From NCBI GenBank assembly GCA_903890265.1, contig CAITAM010000233.1, positions 1 to 9,717 on the forward strand: a stretch of 9,717 nt of DNA, written 5' to 3'. Under the pieces are notes generated by a model. It saw nothing but the letters and a program-made list of their open reading frames with translations, was not told where the DNA came from and did no database searches. The position numbers and the translations under genes were made by a program. This DNA comes from an uncultured Pseudomonadota bacterium. Lineage in GTDB: Bacteria; Pseudomonadota; Gammaproteobacteria; Steroidobacterales; Steroidobacteraceae. This document shows positions 1-8,407 of the stretch, piece by piece; within the stretch, counting starts at the first letter, position 1; every line of letters starts with the position of its first letter.

Positions 1-435
1 CATGCGCCGCACGCGGCCGCTGCGCCAGGCCCAGACCTGGGGACTGACGTACTGGATGGTCGGGATGCCGGCGGCTTTCAGGGTCGCGGCAAGATTGAGG
101 TTGAACTCGGGCGCGTCGACGCCGACAAAGAGATCGACGCGCGCTTTCATGGCGGCGCGGACGATCTCGCGCTTGAAAGCGAAGAGCCGCGGCAGGTGCT
201 GCACGACCTCGGCCAGCCCCATGACGCTCAGCGCTTCGGAGTCGCCGATGCTCGTGCAACCCGCCGCACGCATCTTGGGCCCCGTCACGCCGATGAACTC
301 GACACCCGGCTCACGCGCCCTGACCGCCCCGATCAGCGCGGCCGCGAGGTTGTCCCCCGACACCTCGCCGGCCACGATCAGCACCCGTGCGGTGATCGCG
401 CTCCCGGTGGTGTTGGCGCGGCGCTCCGCGGACAC
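1..435 (-). CDS. lpxB: Lipid-A-disaccharide synthase LpxB, N-terminal 145 residues (3' end outside window)
   Basis: LpxB is a peripheral inner-membrane glycosyltransferase. It joins UDP-2,3-diacylglucosamine to lipid X, giving the beta-1,6-linked tetra-acyl disaccharide 1-phosphate of lipid A. The gene runs off the left edge: 145 codons are present, against about 380 in the family. Visible landmarks are GEVSGD near residues 23-28, a GVTGPKM motif near 49-55, VMGLAEV near 71-77, GVDAPEFN near 105-112 (its Asp107 matches the catalytic Asp of the family) and YVSPQVWAWR near 129-138. The GTG at 433-435 is the first in-frame start downstream of the lpxA stop and lies 4 nt beyond it. No ATG, GTG or TTG is in frame in the roughly 60 nt before it. 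No clear Shine-Dalgarno sequence precedes it, so translation is probably coupled to lpxA. The identification is secure; the exact start is less so. Confidence 0.95.
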   Translation of the reverse strand, partial: MSAERRANTTGSAITARVLIVAGEVSGDNLAAALIGAVRAREPGVEFIGVTGPKMRAAGCTSIGDSEALSVMGLAEVVQHLPRLFAFKREIVRAAMKARVDLFVGVDAPEFNLNLAATLKAAGIPTIQYVSPQVWAWRSGRVRRM

Positions 436-439
436 GGCG

Positions 440-1216
440 TCAGCGGATGAGGCTGCGCGTGACGCGCGGCAGAAAGTCCACGAACGGCTGTACTTCCGGG
501 GCCTCGCGCGCCAGCTCGGCGAGTTTCTCGGTCGCCTCGGTCAGCTTGAGCTTCGAGCGGTACAGGAGGCGGTAGGCCTGCTTGATGTTCTGGATCTGCC
601 CGGCACTGAAGCCGCGCCGCTTCAAGCCCTCGCTGTTGATGCCCTTCGGGTCCGCCGGTGAGCCCGCGACCATCAGGTACGGCGGCACGTCGCGCGTCAC
701 CGCCGCGTTGTTGGCGAGAAACGCGTGCGCGCCGATCTTGCAGAACTGGTGGATCGCGGCGTATCCGGAGAGGATCACGTGGTCACCGAGTTCGACGTGG
801 CCGGCGAGCGCCGTCGCGTTCGACAGCACGCAGCGGTCGCCGACGATGCAGTCGTGCGCCACGTGGCTGTAGGCCATGAACAGGCACTTGCTGCCGATGG
901 TCGTGACGCCAAGCCCGGTCACGGTGCCGCGGTGCACCGTCACGCACTCGCGAAAGACGTTGTCGTCGCCGACGACGAGCCGGGTCGGCTCACCCTTGTA
1001 CTTCAGGTCCTGCGGCGCTTCACCGATCGACGCAAACTGAAAGACCTGGTTGTTGCGGCCGATCGTCGTCGGACCGTTGATGACCGCGTGCGGACCGATG
1101 CGGGTACCGGCACCGATCGTGACGCCCGGGCCGATCACGGAAAAAGGACCGACTTCAACGTCGTCGTCGAGGACCGCCCCCTCCGACACTACCGCCCGTG
1201 CGTCGATCTTTGCCAT
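440..1216 (-). CDS. lpxA: UDP-N-acetylglucosamine O-acyltransferase LpxA
   Basis: LpxA catalyses the first step of lipid A synthesis in the cytoplasm. It moves an (R)-3-hydroxyacyl chain from ACP to the 3-OH of UDP-GlcNAc. The 258 residues are close to the E. coli length of 262. The first ~185 residues form left-handed beta-helix hexapeptide repeats (for example VGPFSVIGPGVTIGAG), and the C-terminal helical region contains EGLKRRGFS (196-204). SHVAHDC carries His118 and His121, the latter matching catalytic His125 of E. coli. GH140 and IHQF (His156) are also conserved. Counting without gaps from these anchors, the E. coli ruler residue Gly173, which sets acyl length, is Asn169 here. The ATG starts 1 nt after the fabZ stop, with a G-rich run (GCGGGG) about 6 nt upstream, so it is tightly coupled to fabZ. 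Confidence 0.98.
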   Translation of the reverse strand: MAKIDARAVVSEGAVLDDDVEVGPFSVIGPGVTIGAGTRIGPHAVINGPTTIGRNNQVFQFASIGEAPQDLKYKGEPTRLVVGDDNVFRECVTVHRGTVTGLGVTTIGSKCLFMAYSHVAHDCIVGDRCVLSNATALAGHVELGDHVILSGYAAIHQFCKIGAHAFLANNAAVTRDVPPYLMVAGSPADPKGINSEGLKRRGFSAGQIQNIKQAYRLLYRSKLKLTEATEKLAELAREAPEVQPFVDFLPRVTRSLIR

Positions 1217-1217
1217 G

Positions 1218-1673
1218 TCAGCCCCGCGCCTCTGGCGCGACCATCATCTCGGCGCCGCAGACTTCGATTCCATCGACCGTCGCACTCGTGTCGAACTTCC
1301 AGATACCACGCATCGACCGGACGAAGGTCGCATTCAGGATGAGCTGGTCACCGGGTTCCACGGGCTTTCTGAAGCGCGCCCCGTCGATACCGACGAAGAA
1401 GAAGCGCGAGTCGTCCTTCGGCACGACACCGGCCGTCAGGAAGGCGAGGATGCCGGCCGCCTGCGCCAGTGCCTCGAGCTGCAGCACGCCCGGCATGACC
1501 TTGCGGCTCGGGAAATGGCCCTGGAAGAACGGTTCGTTGATCGTGACGTTCTTGAGCGCCTTCAGCGACTTGCCCGGCACAGCCTCCAGTACGCGGTCCA
1601 CCAGCAGGAACGGGTAACGGTGCGGCAGCTGGGCCAGCACGCCGTGAATATCCATCGTAATCGGCTCGCTCAT
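1218..1673 (-). CDS. fabZ: 3-hydroxyacyl-ACP dehydratase FabZ
   Basis: FabZ dehydrates (R)-3-hydroxyacyl-ACP to trans-2-enoyl-ACP during fatty acid elongation. It uses the same substrate pool as LpxA and LpxD, so it helps set the balance between phospholipid and lipid A. The protein is 151 residues, the same length as E. coli FabZ, with a single hot-dog fold. The motif LPHRYPFLLVDRV is at 16-28. The active-site loop FFQGHFP supplies His53, and PGVLQLEALAQ supplies Glu67, equivalent to the catalytic His/Glu pair of the family. The sequence GIDGARFRKPVEPGDQL follows at about 95-111. The ATG overlaps the lpxD stop (ATGA) and has a strong Shine-Dalgarno sequence. No anomalies are seen. Confidence 0.98.
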   Translation of the reverse strand: MSEPITMDIHGVLAQLPHRYPFLLVDRVLEAVPGKSLKALKNVTINEPFFQGHFPSRKVMPGVLQLEALAQAAGILAFLTAGVVPKDDSRFFFVGIDGARFRKPVEPGDQLILNATFVRSMRGIWKFDTSATVDGIEVCGAEMMVAPEARG

Positions 1674-2740
1674 GTGTTCTCCCCGTCGTCCGGCGCCTGC
1701 CCCGCGGGGTCGGTCACCCTTGTCGTCTTGTCCAGCGTCTTCTCCAGCGCCTTCAGGCGCTGGTGTAATTCCTCGATCCGCTGCAGCCGCGCGACGATCC
1801 GCCGCCAGCTCGTGGAGCGCACGCCCGGCAGCATGGACGCGTACTCGCCGGCCTCGCGGATCGAGTTCGTCACCGAGGTGCTGCCGAGCACGACGACCCG
1901 GTCGGCGATCTCGATGTGCCCGGCAACGCCCACCTGACCGGCGAGCAGCACACCCGCACCGATGCGCGTGCTGCCCGACACCCCGACCTGGGCCGCGAGC
2001 GCCGAGCCGCGGCCGATCGACACGTTGTGGGCGATCTGGATCTGGTTGTCGAGCTTCACGCCGTCGGCCAGCACCGTATCGCCGATGGCGCCGCGGTCGA
2101 CGGTGGTGTTGGCACCGATCTCGACGTCGTCACCCACGCGCACGCCACCGACCTGCGGCACCTTGACCCAGCCGTCGCGGTCGGGCGCGAGCCCGAAGCC
2201 GTCGGCGCCGAGGACGGCGCCCGGGTGGATCAGCGCACGCCGGCCGATCGTGACCGAGCCCACGAGCGTCACGCGTGCCACGAGCCGGCTGCCCTCGCCG
2301 ACCGCGATCGCCCCGTCTAGCACGCAGCCGGGGCCGATCGTGACACCGGCACCGAGCACGACGGAAGCCCCGACGTAGGCCTGGGCACCCACCGAGACGC
2401 CCGGGCCCAGCACGGCGCCGGGCTCCACCACGGCACTCGGGTGGACACCGGCCGCCTGCACCGGCGGGGGGTGCAGCACGGCCGCGATGCGGGCGTAGCT
2501 CGCGTAGGGGTTGTCGGCGATCAGCGCCGGCACCGGGCAGGCCGGCGCGTCCGCCGCCGCCAGCACCACGCAGCCCGCACGGCAGTCGGCCAGCAGTTTC
2601 CGGTAGCGGGGGTTGGCAAGGAACGCGAGTTCGCCGGGTCCGGCGTCCTGCAGCGTCCCGACGCCGCTGACGACGACGTCGGGATCACCGCTCAGCGCGA
2701 GGCCGAAGCGTCCGGCGAGTTCACCCAGCCTGGCTGCCAT
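1670..2740 (-). CDS. lpxD: UDP-3-O-(3-hydroxyacyl)glucosamine N-acyltransferase LpxD
   Basis: LpxD performs the third step of lipid A synthesis. It adds the N-linked 3-hydroxyacyl chain from ACP to UDP-3-O-acylglucosamine. The protein is 356 residues; E. coli LpxD has 341. An N-terminal uridine-binding domain (about 1-95, with FLANPRYR at 40-47 and NPYASYARIA at 77-86) precedes a long left-handed beta-helix of hexapeptide repeats (about 98-305). A C-terminal helix (about 312-337) is probably a coiled coil, and a polar tail of about 15 extra residues ends the protein. GADGFG is at 178-183. Catalytic His238 lies in NQIQIAHN, and His275 lies in AGHIEI. The residue aligned with E. coli ruler Met290 is Ser289. 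The start lies 18 nt after the skp stop, and the upstream Shine-Dalgarno match is weak. The 3' end overlaps fabZ by 4 nt. Confidence 0.97.
   Translation of the reverse strand: MAARLGELAGRFGLALSGDPDVVVSGVGTLQDAGPGELAFLANPRYRKLLADCRAGCVVLAAADAPACPVPALIADNPYASYARIAAVLHPPPVQAAGVHPSAVVEPGAVLGPGVSVGAQAYVGASVVLGAGVTIGPGCVLDGAIAVGEGSRLVARVTLVGSVTIGRRALIHPGAVLGADGFGLAPDRDGWVKVPQVGGVRVGDDVEIGANTTVDRGAIGDTVLADGVKLDNQIQIAHNVSIGRGSALAAQVGVSGSTRIGAGVLLAGQVGVAGHIEIADRVVVLGSTSVTNSIREAGEYASMLPGVRSTSWRRIVARLQRIEELHQRLKALEKTLDKTTRVTDPAGQAPDDGENT
1679..1684 (-). promoter_or_regulatory. Shine-Dalgarno sequence of fabZ
   Basis: The minus strand reads GGGGAG, with 5 nt before the fabZ ATG at 1671-1673. It lies inside the last codons of lpxD. 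It supports the ATGA-overlap start rather than a later internal ATG. Confidence 0.7.
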
Positions 2741-2758
2741 GCGGCGCAGCCCGCGGGA

Positions 2759-3319
2759 TTACTTGCCGGCAGGCTTACCGGCGGGCGCCGGCGCCGCACT
2801 CGCCGGCGCGGCAGACTTCGCCTTCGCCTGCAGGCTGTTGAGAACCTGCTGGGTGACGTCGATGTTGTCCGAGCGGTAGGCGGCATCGCGCACGATCAGG
2901 TCGTAGCCGTTGGCCTTGGCGACTTTTTCCACCTCGCCGAGCACGAGCGCCTCGATCTTGCGCAGCTCCTCGTTCTGGCGCAGCTGGAAGTCTTCCTGCA
3001 GCTCCTTTTCCTTGCGGGCGAGGCCGATCTCGGTGTCGCGCAGCTCGCGCTCAACCTTGGACTTCTCGCTGTCGGCCATCGTCGCCTGATCGCGCTGGAA
3101 CTTCTGCACGCGGGCCTCGAATTCCTTCTGCTGGCCCTGCAGGAGCTTGGCCTTGGGCTGGAACTCGCCCTGCACCGCCGCCATGGCGTCGCGGATCTGC
3201 GGCGCCTCGGCATTCAGCCGGCGGTAGTCGCAAAAGCCGACCTTCTGGGCCTCGGCGACGGACGCGAAGCCGGCACCGAGGGCGCCGACGCAAAGCAGGG
3301 CAATGAACTTCTTGTGCAT
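2759..3319 (-). CDS. skp: Periplasmic chaperone Skp/OmpH family
   Basis: Skp is a trimeric periplasmic chaperone that holds unfolded outer-membrane proteins after Sec export and delivers them to the BAM complex. The 186-residue product starts with a clear signal peptide: basic MHKK, a hydrophobic core at 5-20, and an AEA cleavage site after residue 24. The mature part begins QKVGFCDYRRL, matching the short beta-strand of the family. A charged, heptad-like helical arm (about 42-135) is rich in Gln, Glu, Lys and Arg, typical of the tentacle coiled coils. The assembly domain closes near 138-163 (YDLIVRDAAYRS). An Ala/Pro/Lys-rich tail (165-186) extends past the usual end and is probably disordered. 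Its position directly downstream of bamA is the classic context. Confidence 0.95.
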   Translation of the reverse strand: MHKKFIALLCVGALGAGFASVAEAQKVGFCDYRRLNAEAPQIRDAMAAVQGEFQPKAKLLQGQQKEFEARVQKFQRDQATMADSEKSKVERELRDTEIGLARKEKELQEDFQLRQNEELRKIEALVLGEVEKVAKANGYDLIVRDAAYRSDNIDVTQQVLNSLQAKAKSAAPASAAPAPAGKPAGK

Positions 3320-3330
3320 GAAACAACCAA

Positions 3331-3336
3331 CCTCTC
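3331..3336 (-). promoter_or_regulatory. Shine-Dalgarno sequence of skp, in the bamA-skp gap
   Basis: The minus strand reads GAGAGG, 11 nt before the skp ATG at 3317-3319. It lies in the widest gap of the window (3320-3378, 59 nt). The rest of the gap holds a short GC-rich palindrome (CCGGCCGG) but no T-run, so I call no terminator. I see no convincing sigma-70 or sigma-E promoter. Confidence 0.55.
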
Positions 3337-3378
3337 GTAGTGCGCGTACTGCCGGACTGCGTTGTCCCGCCGGCCGGG

Positions 3379-5808
3379 CTAAAAGGCCTGGCCGATCGAG
3401 AACTGGAAGCTCTCACGCTGATCCGGGTAATGAATACCGTCGTTGCCAGTCACGTTCAGCGGCAGCGCGTAGCTGAACCGGAAAATGCCGAGCGGCGCCA
3501 GCCACTGCACGGACACGCCCGTCGACCGCTTCAGGTTATTGTAGCTGAAAGGATAAGTGACGGGGGTCAATCGATCCTGGCCGACGAACTTCACGCAACA
3601 GGTGGAGAACGTGTTGCCAACGTCATAGAAGAGGCTGGCACGGACGTTGGCCTTGAATTTCTCCGGTGTCGGGAACAGGAGCTCGGTCCTGAGCACCGTG
3701 AGCAGGTTGCCGCCGTAGGGGTTGCCGAAGCTGTCCTTGGGACCGAGCCGGCTTTCCGTGAAGCCGCGGACCGTGTCCGGGCCGCCGGCGTAGAACTGCC
3801 GGTACGGCGGCAGGGCGGTCGTCGAACCGAGCGGCGCCCCGTAGTTGACCTGCGCCTGGACCGCGAGCGTCAGGTGCCGCGGCAGCGGCACGAACTGCAG
3901 GTAGTCGAACGAGCCCGTGTAGTACTGCACGCCACTGCCCGGCAGGGCGTAGGAGAAGTTCAGGTTCGTGCGGGTACCCCGGTCGGCGAACAGCGCGCGG
4001 TTGCGGGTGTCGAGGCTCCAGCCGGCGATCGCCTCGATGACGTTGAAGCGGGTGCCGTAGAAATTAACCGTCGTGGTCGCCCCGGTATAGTCCTCGGTGG
4101 TGCCCGTGCTGATGAACTGGTTGCCGTTGCGGCGAACCCAGTCGATCGACTCCGAACTCGACCCCGTCTCGCTCGCGAGCAGCGTCGAACTCGTCGCCGC
4201 GAGGCCCCAGTGCACGCCCATGGTCTCGCTGATGGGATAGCCCCACTGCAGACCCGCCGTCAGGGTCTTGGTCGAGAACTGCGACGCCGCCGAAACGAAC
4301 TGGGTCGACTTGCGGTAGGTGAGCGAAGCGGTGCGGAAGATACCGTCGATCGTCACGTACGGATCGGTATGGGAGATCTGGTAGGTGTCCGAGTAGCGTC
4401 CCGCCTGGATCTCGGCCGCCACCCGCTCACCCGTGCCGAGGAAGTTCGAGTGCACGAAGTTGCCCTGCAGGGTGAACTTCTGCGATGCCGAGTAACCGAT
4501 GCCGCCACCGAACTGCCCCGGCAGGCCCTCCTTGATATCGAAATCGACGTCGACGAGATCGGGCGTGCCGGCGACCGGCTTCGACTCGAACTCGACTTTC
4601 TCGATGAACGGCAGTCGCTGCAGGCGCACCTTCGAGCGCTCGACGGCACGATTGGAGAGCCACGCGCCCTCCAGCTGGCGCATCTCGCGACGCAGCGTGA
4701 CGTCGTTGATCGACGAGGTGTTGTTGAAGTTGATGTGCCGGACGTAGACCCGGTTCGCCGGGTCGATGAAGAAGGTCAGCGATACCGTCTTCTTTTCGGC
4801 ATCGGTGGTCGGCACCGGTTCAATCTTGGCGAAAGCGTAGCCGTCCTGGCCGAGCCGGGTCGACATGAGCTCCTGCGAACTGGTCACGAGCTTTCGCGAA
4901 TAGACCTGTCCCGGCGCAATCTGCAGCAGCCGGCGCAGCTCGGCCTCGGGAACGACGAAGTTGCCGGCGAGCTTGACCTCGGACACCGTGTAGACGTCAC
5001 CCTCGGTGACGTTGACGTCGATGAACACGTCATCTTTTTCAGGGGCGATCGCGACCTGCGTCGAGTCAATCTGGAAGTTGGCGTAGCCGCGGTCCATGTA
5101 ATACGAGCGGATCTTCTCGATGTCGCCCTGCAGCGATTCGCGCGAGTAACGATCGTCCTGCTTGTACCAGGAGAGCCAGTTCGGGGTCTTGAGCTCGAGA
5201 TCGCGCTGCACCTCCGCCTGGCTGAACTTGGTCGCGCCCACGACGTTGATCTCGCGAATGACCGCGCGCTTGCCTTCCTTGATGTCGACCGTGATCTTGA
5301 CCTTGTTGCCCGCCACGTCCTCGACCTTCTCGTCGACACGCACCGCGTACTTGCCGCGGCTGAAATACTGGTCGGTCAGGTACTGCTTGACGTCCTCCAG
5401 CACGCTGCGGTCAAAGGTCTTGCCGGTAGCGAGACCGACGTTGCGCAGACTCTTGGTCAGGTCTTCGGTCTTGATGTCCTTGTTGCCCTTGATCTCGAAG
5501 CTCTCGATCGAGGGACGCTCACGCACGGCGATCACCAGCGTGTTGCCGTCACGGCGCAACTCGACGTCACGGAAGAATCCCGTGCCATAGAGGGCGCGCA
5601 GCGCCTCCTCCGACTTCGTGCGTGACATCTTGTCGCCGATCGCGACCGGCAGGTAGTTCAGCACCGTGCCTTCCGCAATACGCTGCAGGCCCTCGATGCG
5701 GACGTCGCCGACCGTGAACTCAGGGTTAGTGGTTGTCGACGCTTCCTGCGCGACGGCGGCGCCCGTGGCCAGTGCCAGGGCGACTGCAAGGGCCAGCCGG
5801 GATCGCAT
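3379..5808 (-). CDS. bamA: Outer-membrane protein assembly factor BamA
   Basis: BamA is the essential Omp85-family core of the BAM complex. It folds and inserts beta-barrel proteins into the outer membrane. The 809 residues nearly equal E. coli's 810. A signal peptide covers about residues 1-20 (cleavage after AVA, before QEAS). Five POTRA domains follow, from about 31 (FTVGDVRIEGLQRI) to about 428, with the last two starting near YTVSEVKLAGN (273-283) and VYVRHINFNN (354-363). The C-terminal 16-strand barrel begins near GQFGGGIGYS (431-440). The loop 6 motif VRGF is at 680-683 after GGPDT, and the protein ends in an aromatic beta-signal (FQFSIGQAF). Loop 6 is much shorter than in E. coli and lacks its two cysteines. 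A vicinal Cys737-Cys738 pair lies in what aligns with loop 7. The gene lies between rseP and skp, with its own Shine-Dalgarno sequence. Confidence 0.98.
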   Translation of the reverse strand: MRSRLALAVALALATGAAVAQEASTTTNPEFTVGDVRIEGLQRIAEGTVLNYLPVAIGDKMSRTKSEEALRALYGTGFFRDVELRRDGNTLVIAVRERPSIESFEIKGNKDIKTEDLTKSLRNVGLATGKTFDRSVLEDVKQYLTDQYFSRGKYAVRVDEKVEDVAGNKVKITVDIKEGKRAVIREINVVGATKFSQAEVQRDLELKTPNWLSWYKQDDRYSRESLQGDIEKIRSYYMDRGYANFQIDSTQVAIAPEKDDVFIDVNVTEGDVYTVSEVKLAGNFVVPEAELRRLLQIAPGQVYSRKLVTSSQELMSTRLGQDGYAFAKIEPVPTTDAEKKTVSLTFFIDPANRVYVRHINFNNTSSINDVTLRREMRQLEGAWLSNRAVERSKVRLQRLPFIEKVEFESKPVAGTPDLVDVDFDIKEGLPGQFGGGIGYSASQKFTLQGNFVHSNFLGTGERVAAEIQAGRYSDTYQISHTDPYVTIDGIFRTASLTYRKSTQFVSAASQFSTKTLTAGLQWGYPISETMGVHWGLAATSSTLLASETGSSSESIDWVRRNGNQFISTGTTEDYTGATTTVNFYGTRFNVIEAIAGWSLDTRNRALFADRGTRTNLNFSYALPGSGVQYYTGSFDYLQFVPLPRHLTLAVQAQVNYGAPLGSTTALPPYRQFYAGGPDTVRGFTESRLGPKDSFGNPYGGNLLTVLRTELLFPTPEKFKANVRASLFYDVGNTFSTCCVKFVGQDRLTPVTYPFSYNNLKRSTGVSVQWLAPLGIFRFSYALPLNVTGNDGIHYPDQRESFQFSIGQAF

Positions 5809-5819
5809 TCGGATTCAGA

Positions 5820-5825
5820 TTCCTT
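5820..5825 (-). promoter_or_regulatory. Shine-Dalgarno sequence of bamA
   Basis: The minus strand reads AAGGAA, 11 nt before the bamA ATG at 5806-5808. It lies in the 38-nt gap after the rseP stop (5847-5849). It is one of the better ribosome-binding sites in the window and suggests that bamA is translated independently of rseP. The gap is too short and unstructured for a terminator. Confidence 0.6.
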
Positions 5826-5846
5826 GAAAGCTTGAGGGAACCGCGG

Positions 5847-7216
5847 CTAGCCCAGGTGCCGCAGATCGTTGTAGAAGGCGAGGCTCATCAGCAGGATGAG
5901 CATCGCCACGCCGAGTTGCTGTCCGAGCAGCTGGACACGCTCCGACAGCGGCCGCCCGCGCAGGGCCTCGGCGCACTGGTAAACAATCTGGCCGCCATCG
6001 AGAATCGGAACCGGCAGGAGGTTCAGGACCCCGAGACTGATACTGATCATCGCCAGGAAACTTAAGAAAGCGCTGCTGCCGATTCGCGCCGACAGCCCGG
6101 CATATTGCGCGATCTGGATCGGGCCGCCAATGTTCTCGTGCGATACCTGCCCGGTGACCATGCGCGAGAGGAACTTCGTCGTCAGCGCCACCTTGTCCCA
6201 GGTCGCCCGGACCGCCGCCCCCACCGCACCGACGGGTCCGTACCGCTCGACCGTCTGCATCCCCGCCGGCCACTGCGGCTCGCCGCTCGGCCGGATGCCG
6301 ATCCGACCCACGGGCGGGGCGCCCGGCCGTGTGGTGTCGTTTTCGGCCCGTACGGCGAGGTCGAAAAACAGGAGTTCACCGGCCCGGCGGACGCCAACCC
6401 GGGCTGTCTTGCCGGGGCGGTGGCTGATGAGGTCGACGAGGACGCCGAAATCCCGGACCGCGATGCCATCGACCGACTCGATCCGGTCGTTGACGAGGAG
6501 TCCCGCCGCCGCCGCCGCGCCACCGGGCACGACGACGCCGATGACCGCCGGCATGGTCGGCTGCACGAAGCCAAAGCCGATGCCACGGTTCCAGGCGCCG
6601 GGCTCGGTCAGGCCGCGCCGCTCGGCCTCGGGTACGCGGATCGTCACCGCACGCGTGGCCTGCCCGTCCTGCACGCGCAGGTCCACCGTACCGCCGTCAA
6701 CAACCCCCGACAGCATGCCGAGCATGGCAGCCTCCTCGGTGGCCACCGCGCGGCCGTTGACGGCGAGGATCTGGTCGCCGGAGCGCAACCCGGCACGGGC
6801 CGCGAGCGAATCGAGCACCACGTCGCCGACGACGGGCTTGAGGCCCGGTACGCCGACCTGGAAAAGAATCCAGAACGCGGCGATCGCGAACAGGAAATTC
6901 GCCCCCGGGCCCGCGAAGAGCACCGCGATCCGCGCCCACACCGGGCGGCGGTTGAACGCCGCGCCGCGTTCCTCGGCGGCGACCGGGGCCTCGCGCTCGT
7001 CCGCAAACTTGACGAAGCCGCCGAGCGGCACGCCGGCCAGCACGTACTCGGTTCCGTCGCGGCCGACCCGTGACCAGAGCCGGGGACCAAAACCGATCGA
7101 AAACTTCAGCACCTTGAAGCCGAGCGCACGGCCGACCGAGAAGTGGCCGTACTCGTGGACCGTGATGAGCACGCCAAGGGCCGCGAGGTAGGCACACGCA
7201 TTCCAGAGAAATCCAT

Positions 7217-7220
<4 letters not shown>
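5847..7220 (-). CDS. rseP: Site-2 intramembrane zinc metalloprotease RseP
   Basis: RseP (MucP in pseudomonads) cuts the membrane segment of the anti-sigma factor RseA/MucA after the first cut by DegS/AlgW. This releases sigma-E in response to misfolded outer-membrane proteins. The 457 residues match the E. coli length of about 450. Transmembrane helix 1 contains the zinc site HEYGH (His22, Glu23, His26). The conserved GFGPRLWSR is at 43-51 and GVPLGGFVKF at 63-72. Two PDZ domains lie at about 125-200 and 220-300, with GLRSGDQILAVNG (144-156) typical of the first. The third zinc ligand is in PVPILDGGQ (Asp408), with Asn400 before it, and NIGGPI is at 363-368. A last transmembrane helix is near 432-450. 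The start is GTG: its GTGA overlaps the dxr stop, and a GGGGGGTGA run lies just upstream. The only nearby ATG is out of frame. Confidence 0.97.

Positions 7221-8403
<1,183 letters not shown>

Positions 8404-8407
<4 letters not shown>

Noticed and set aside
2784..2795. The perfect palindrome GGCGCCGGCGCC as an operator or protein-binding site.
   Set aside because: It lies within repetitive Ala/Pro codons at the end of skp and is explained by codon composition.
3349..3378. A GC-rich palindrome after the bamA stop as a possible terminator.
   Set aside because: The stem is very short and no T-run follows on the minus strand. Genes continue downstream in the same direction.
3340..5625. A 761-codon open frame on the plus strand, antisense to bamA.
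   Set aside because: It has no recognisable domain, is rich in Arg, Asp, Glu, Leu and Val as expected from the reverse reading of GC-rich codons, and lies fully across the well-identified bamA. Long antisense frames are common in high-GC genes.
5809..5846. A possible sigma-E promoter before bamA (TCTGA resembling a -10 element).
   Set aside because: No GGAACTT-like -35 element lies at the right distance, and the candidate sits next to the Shine-Dalgarno sequence.
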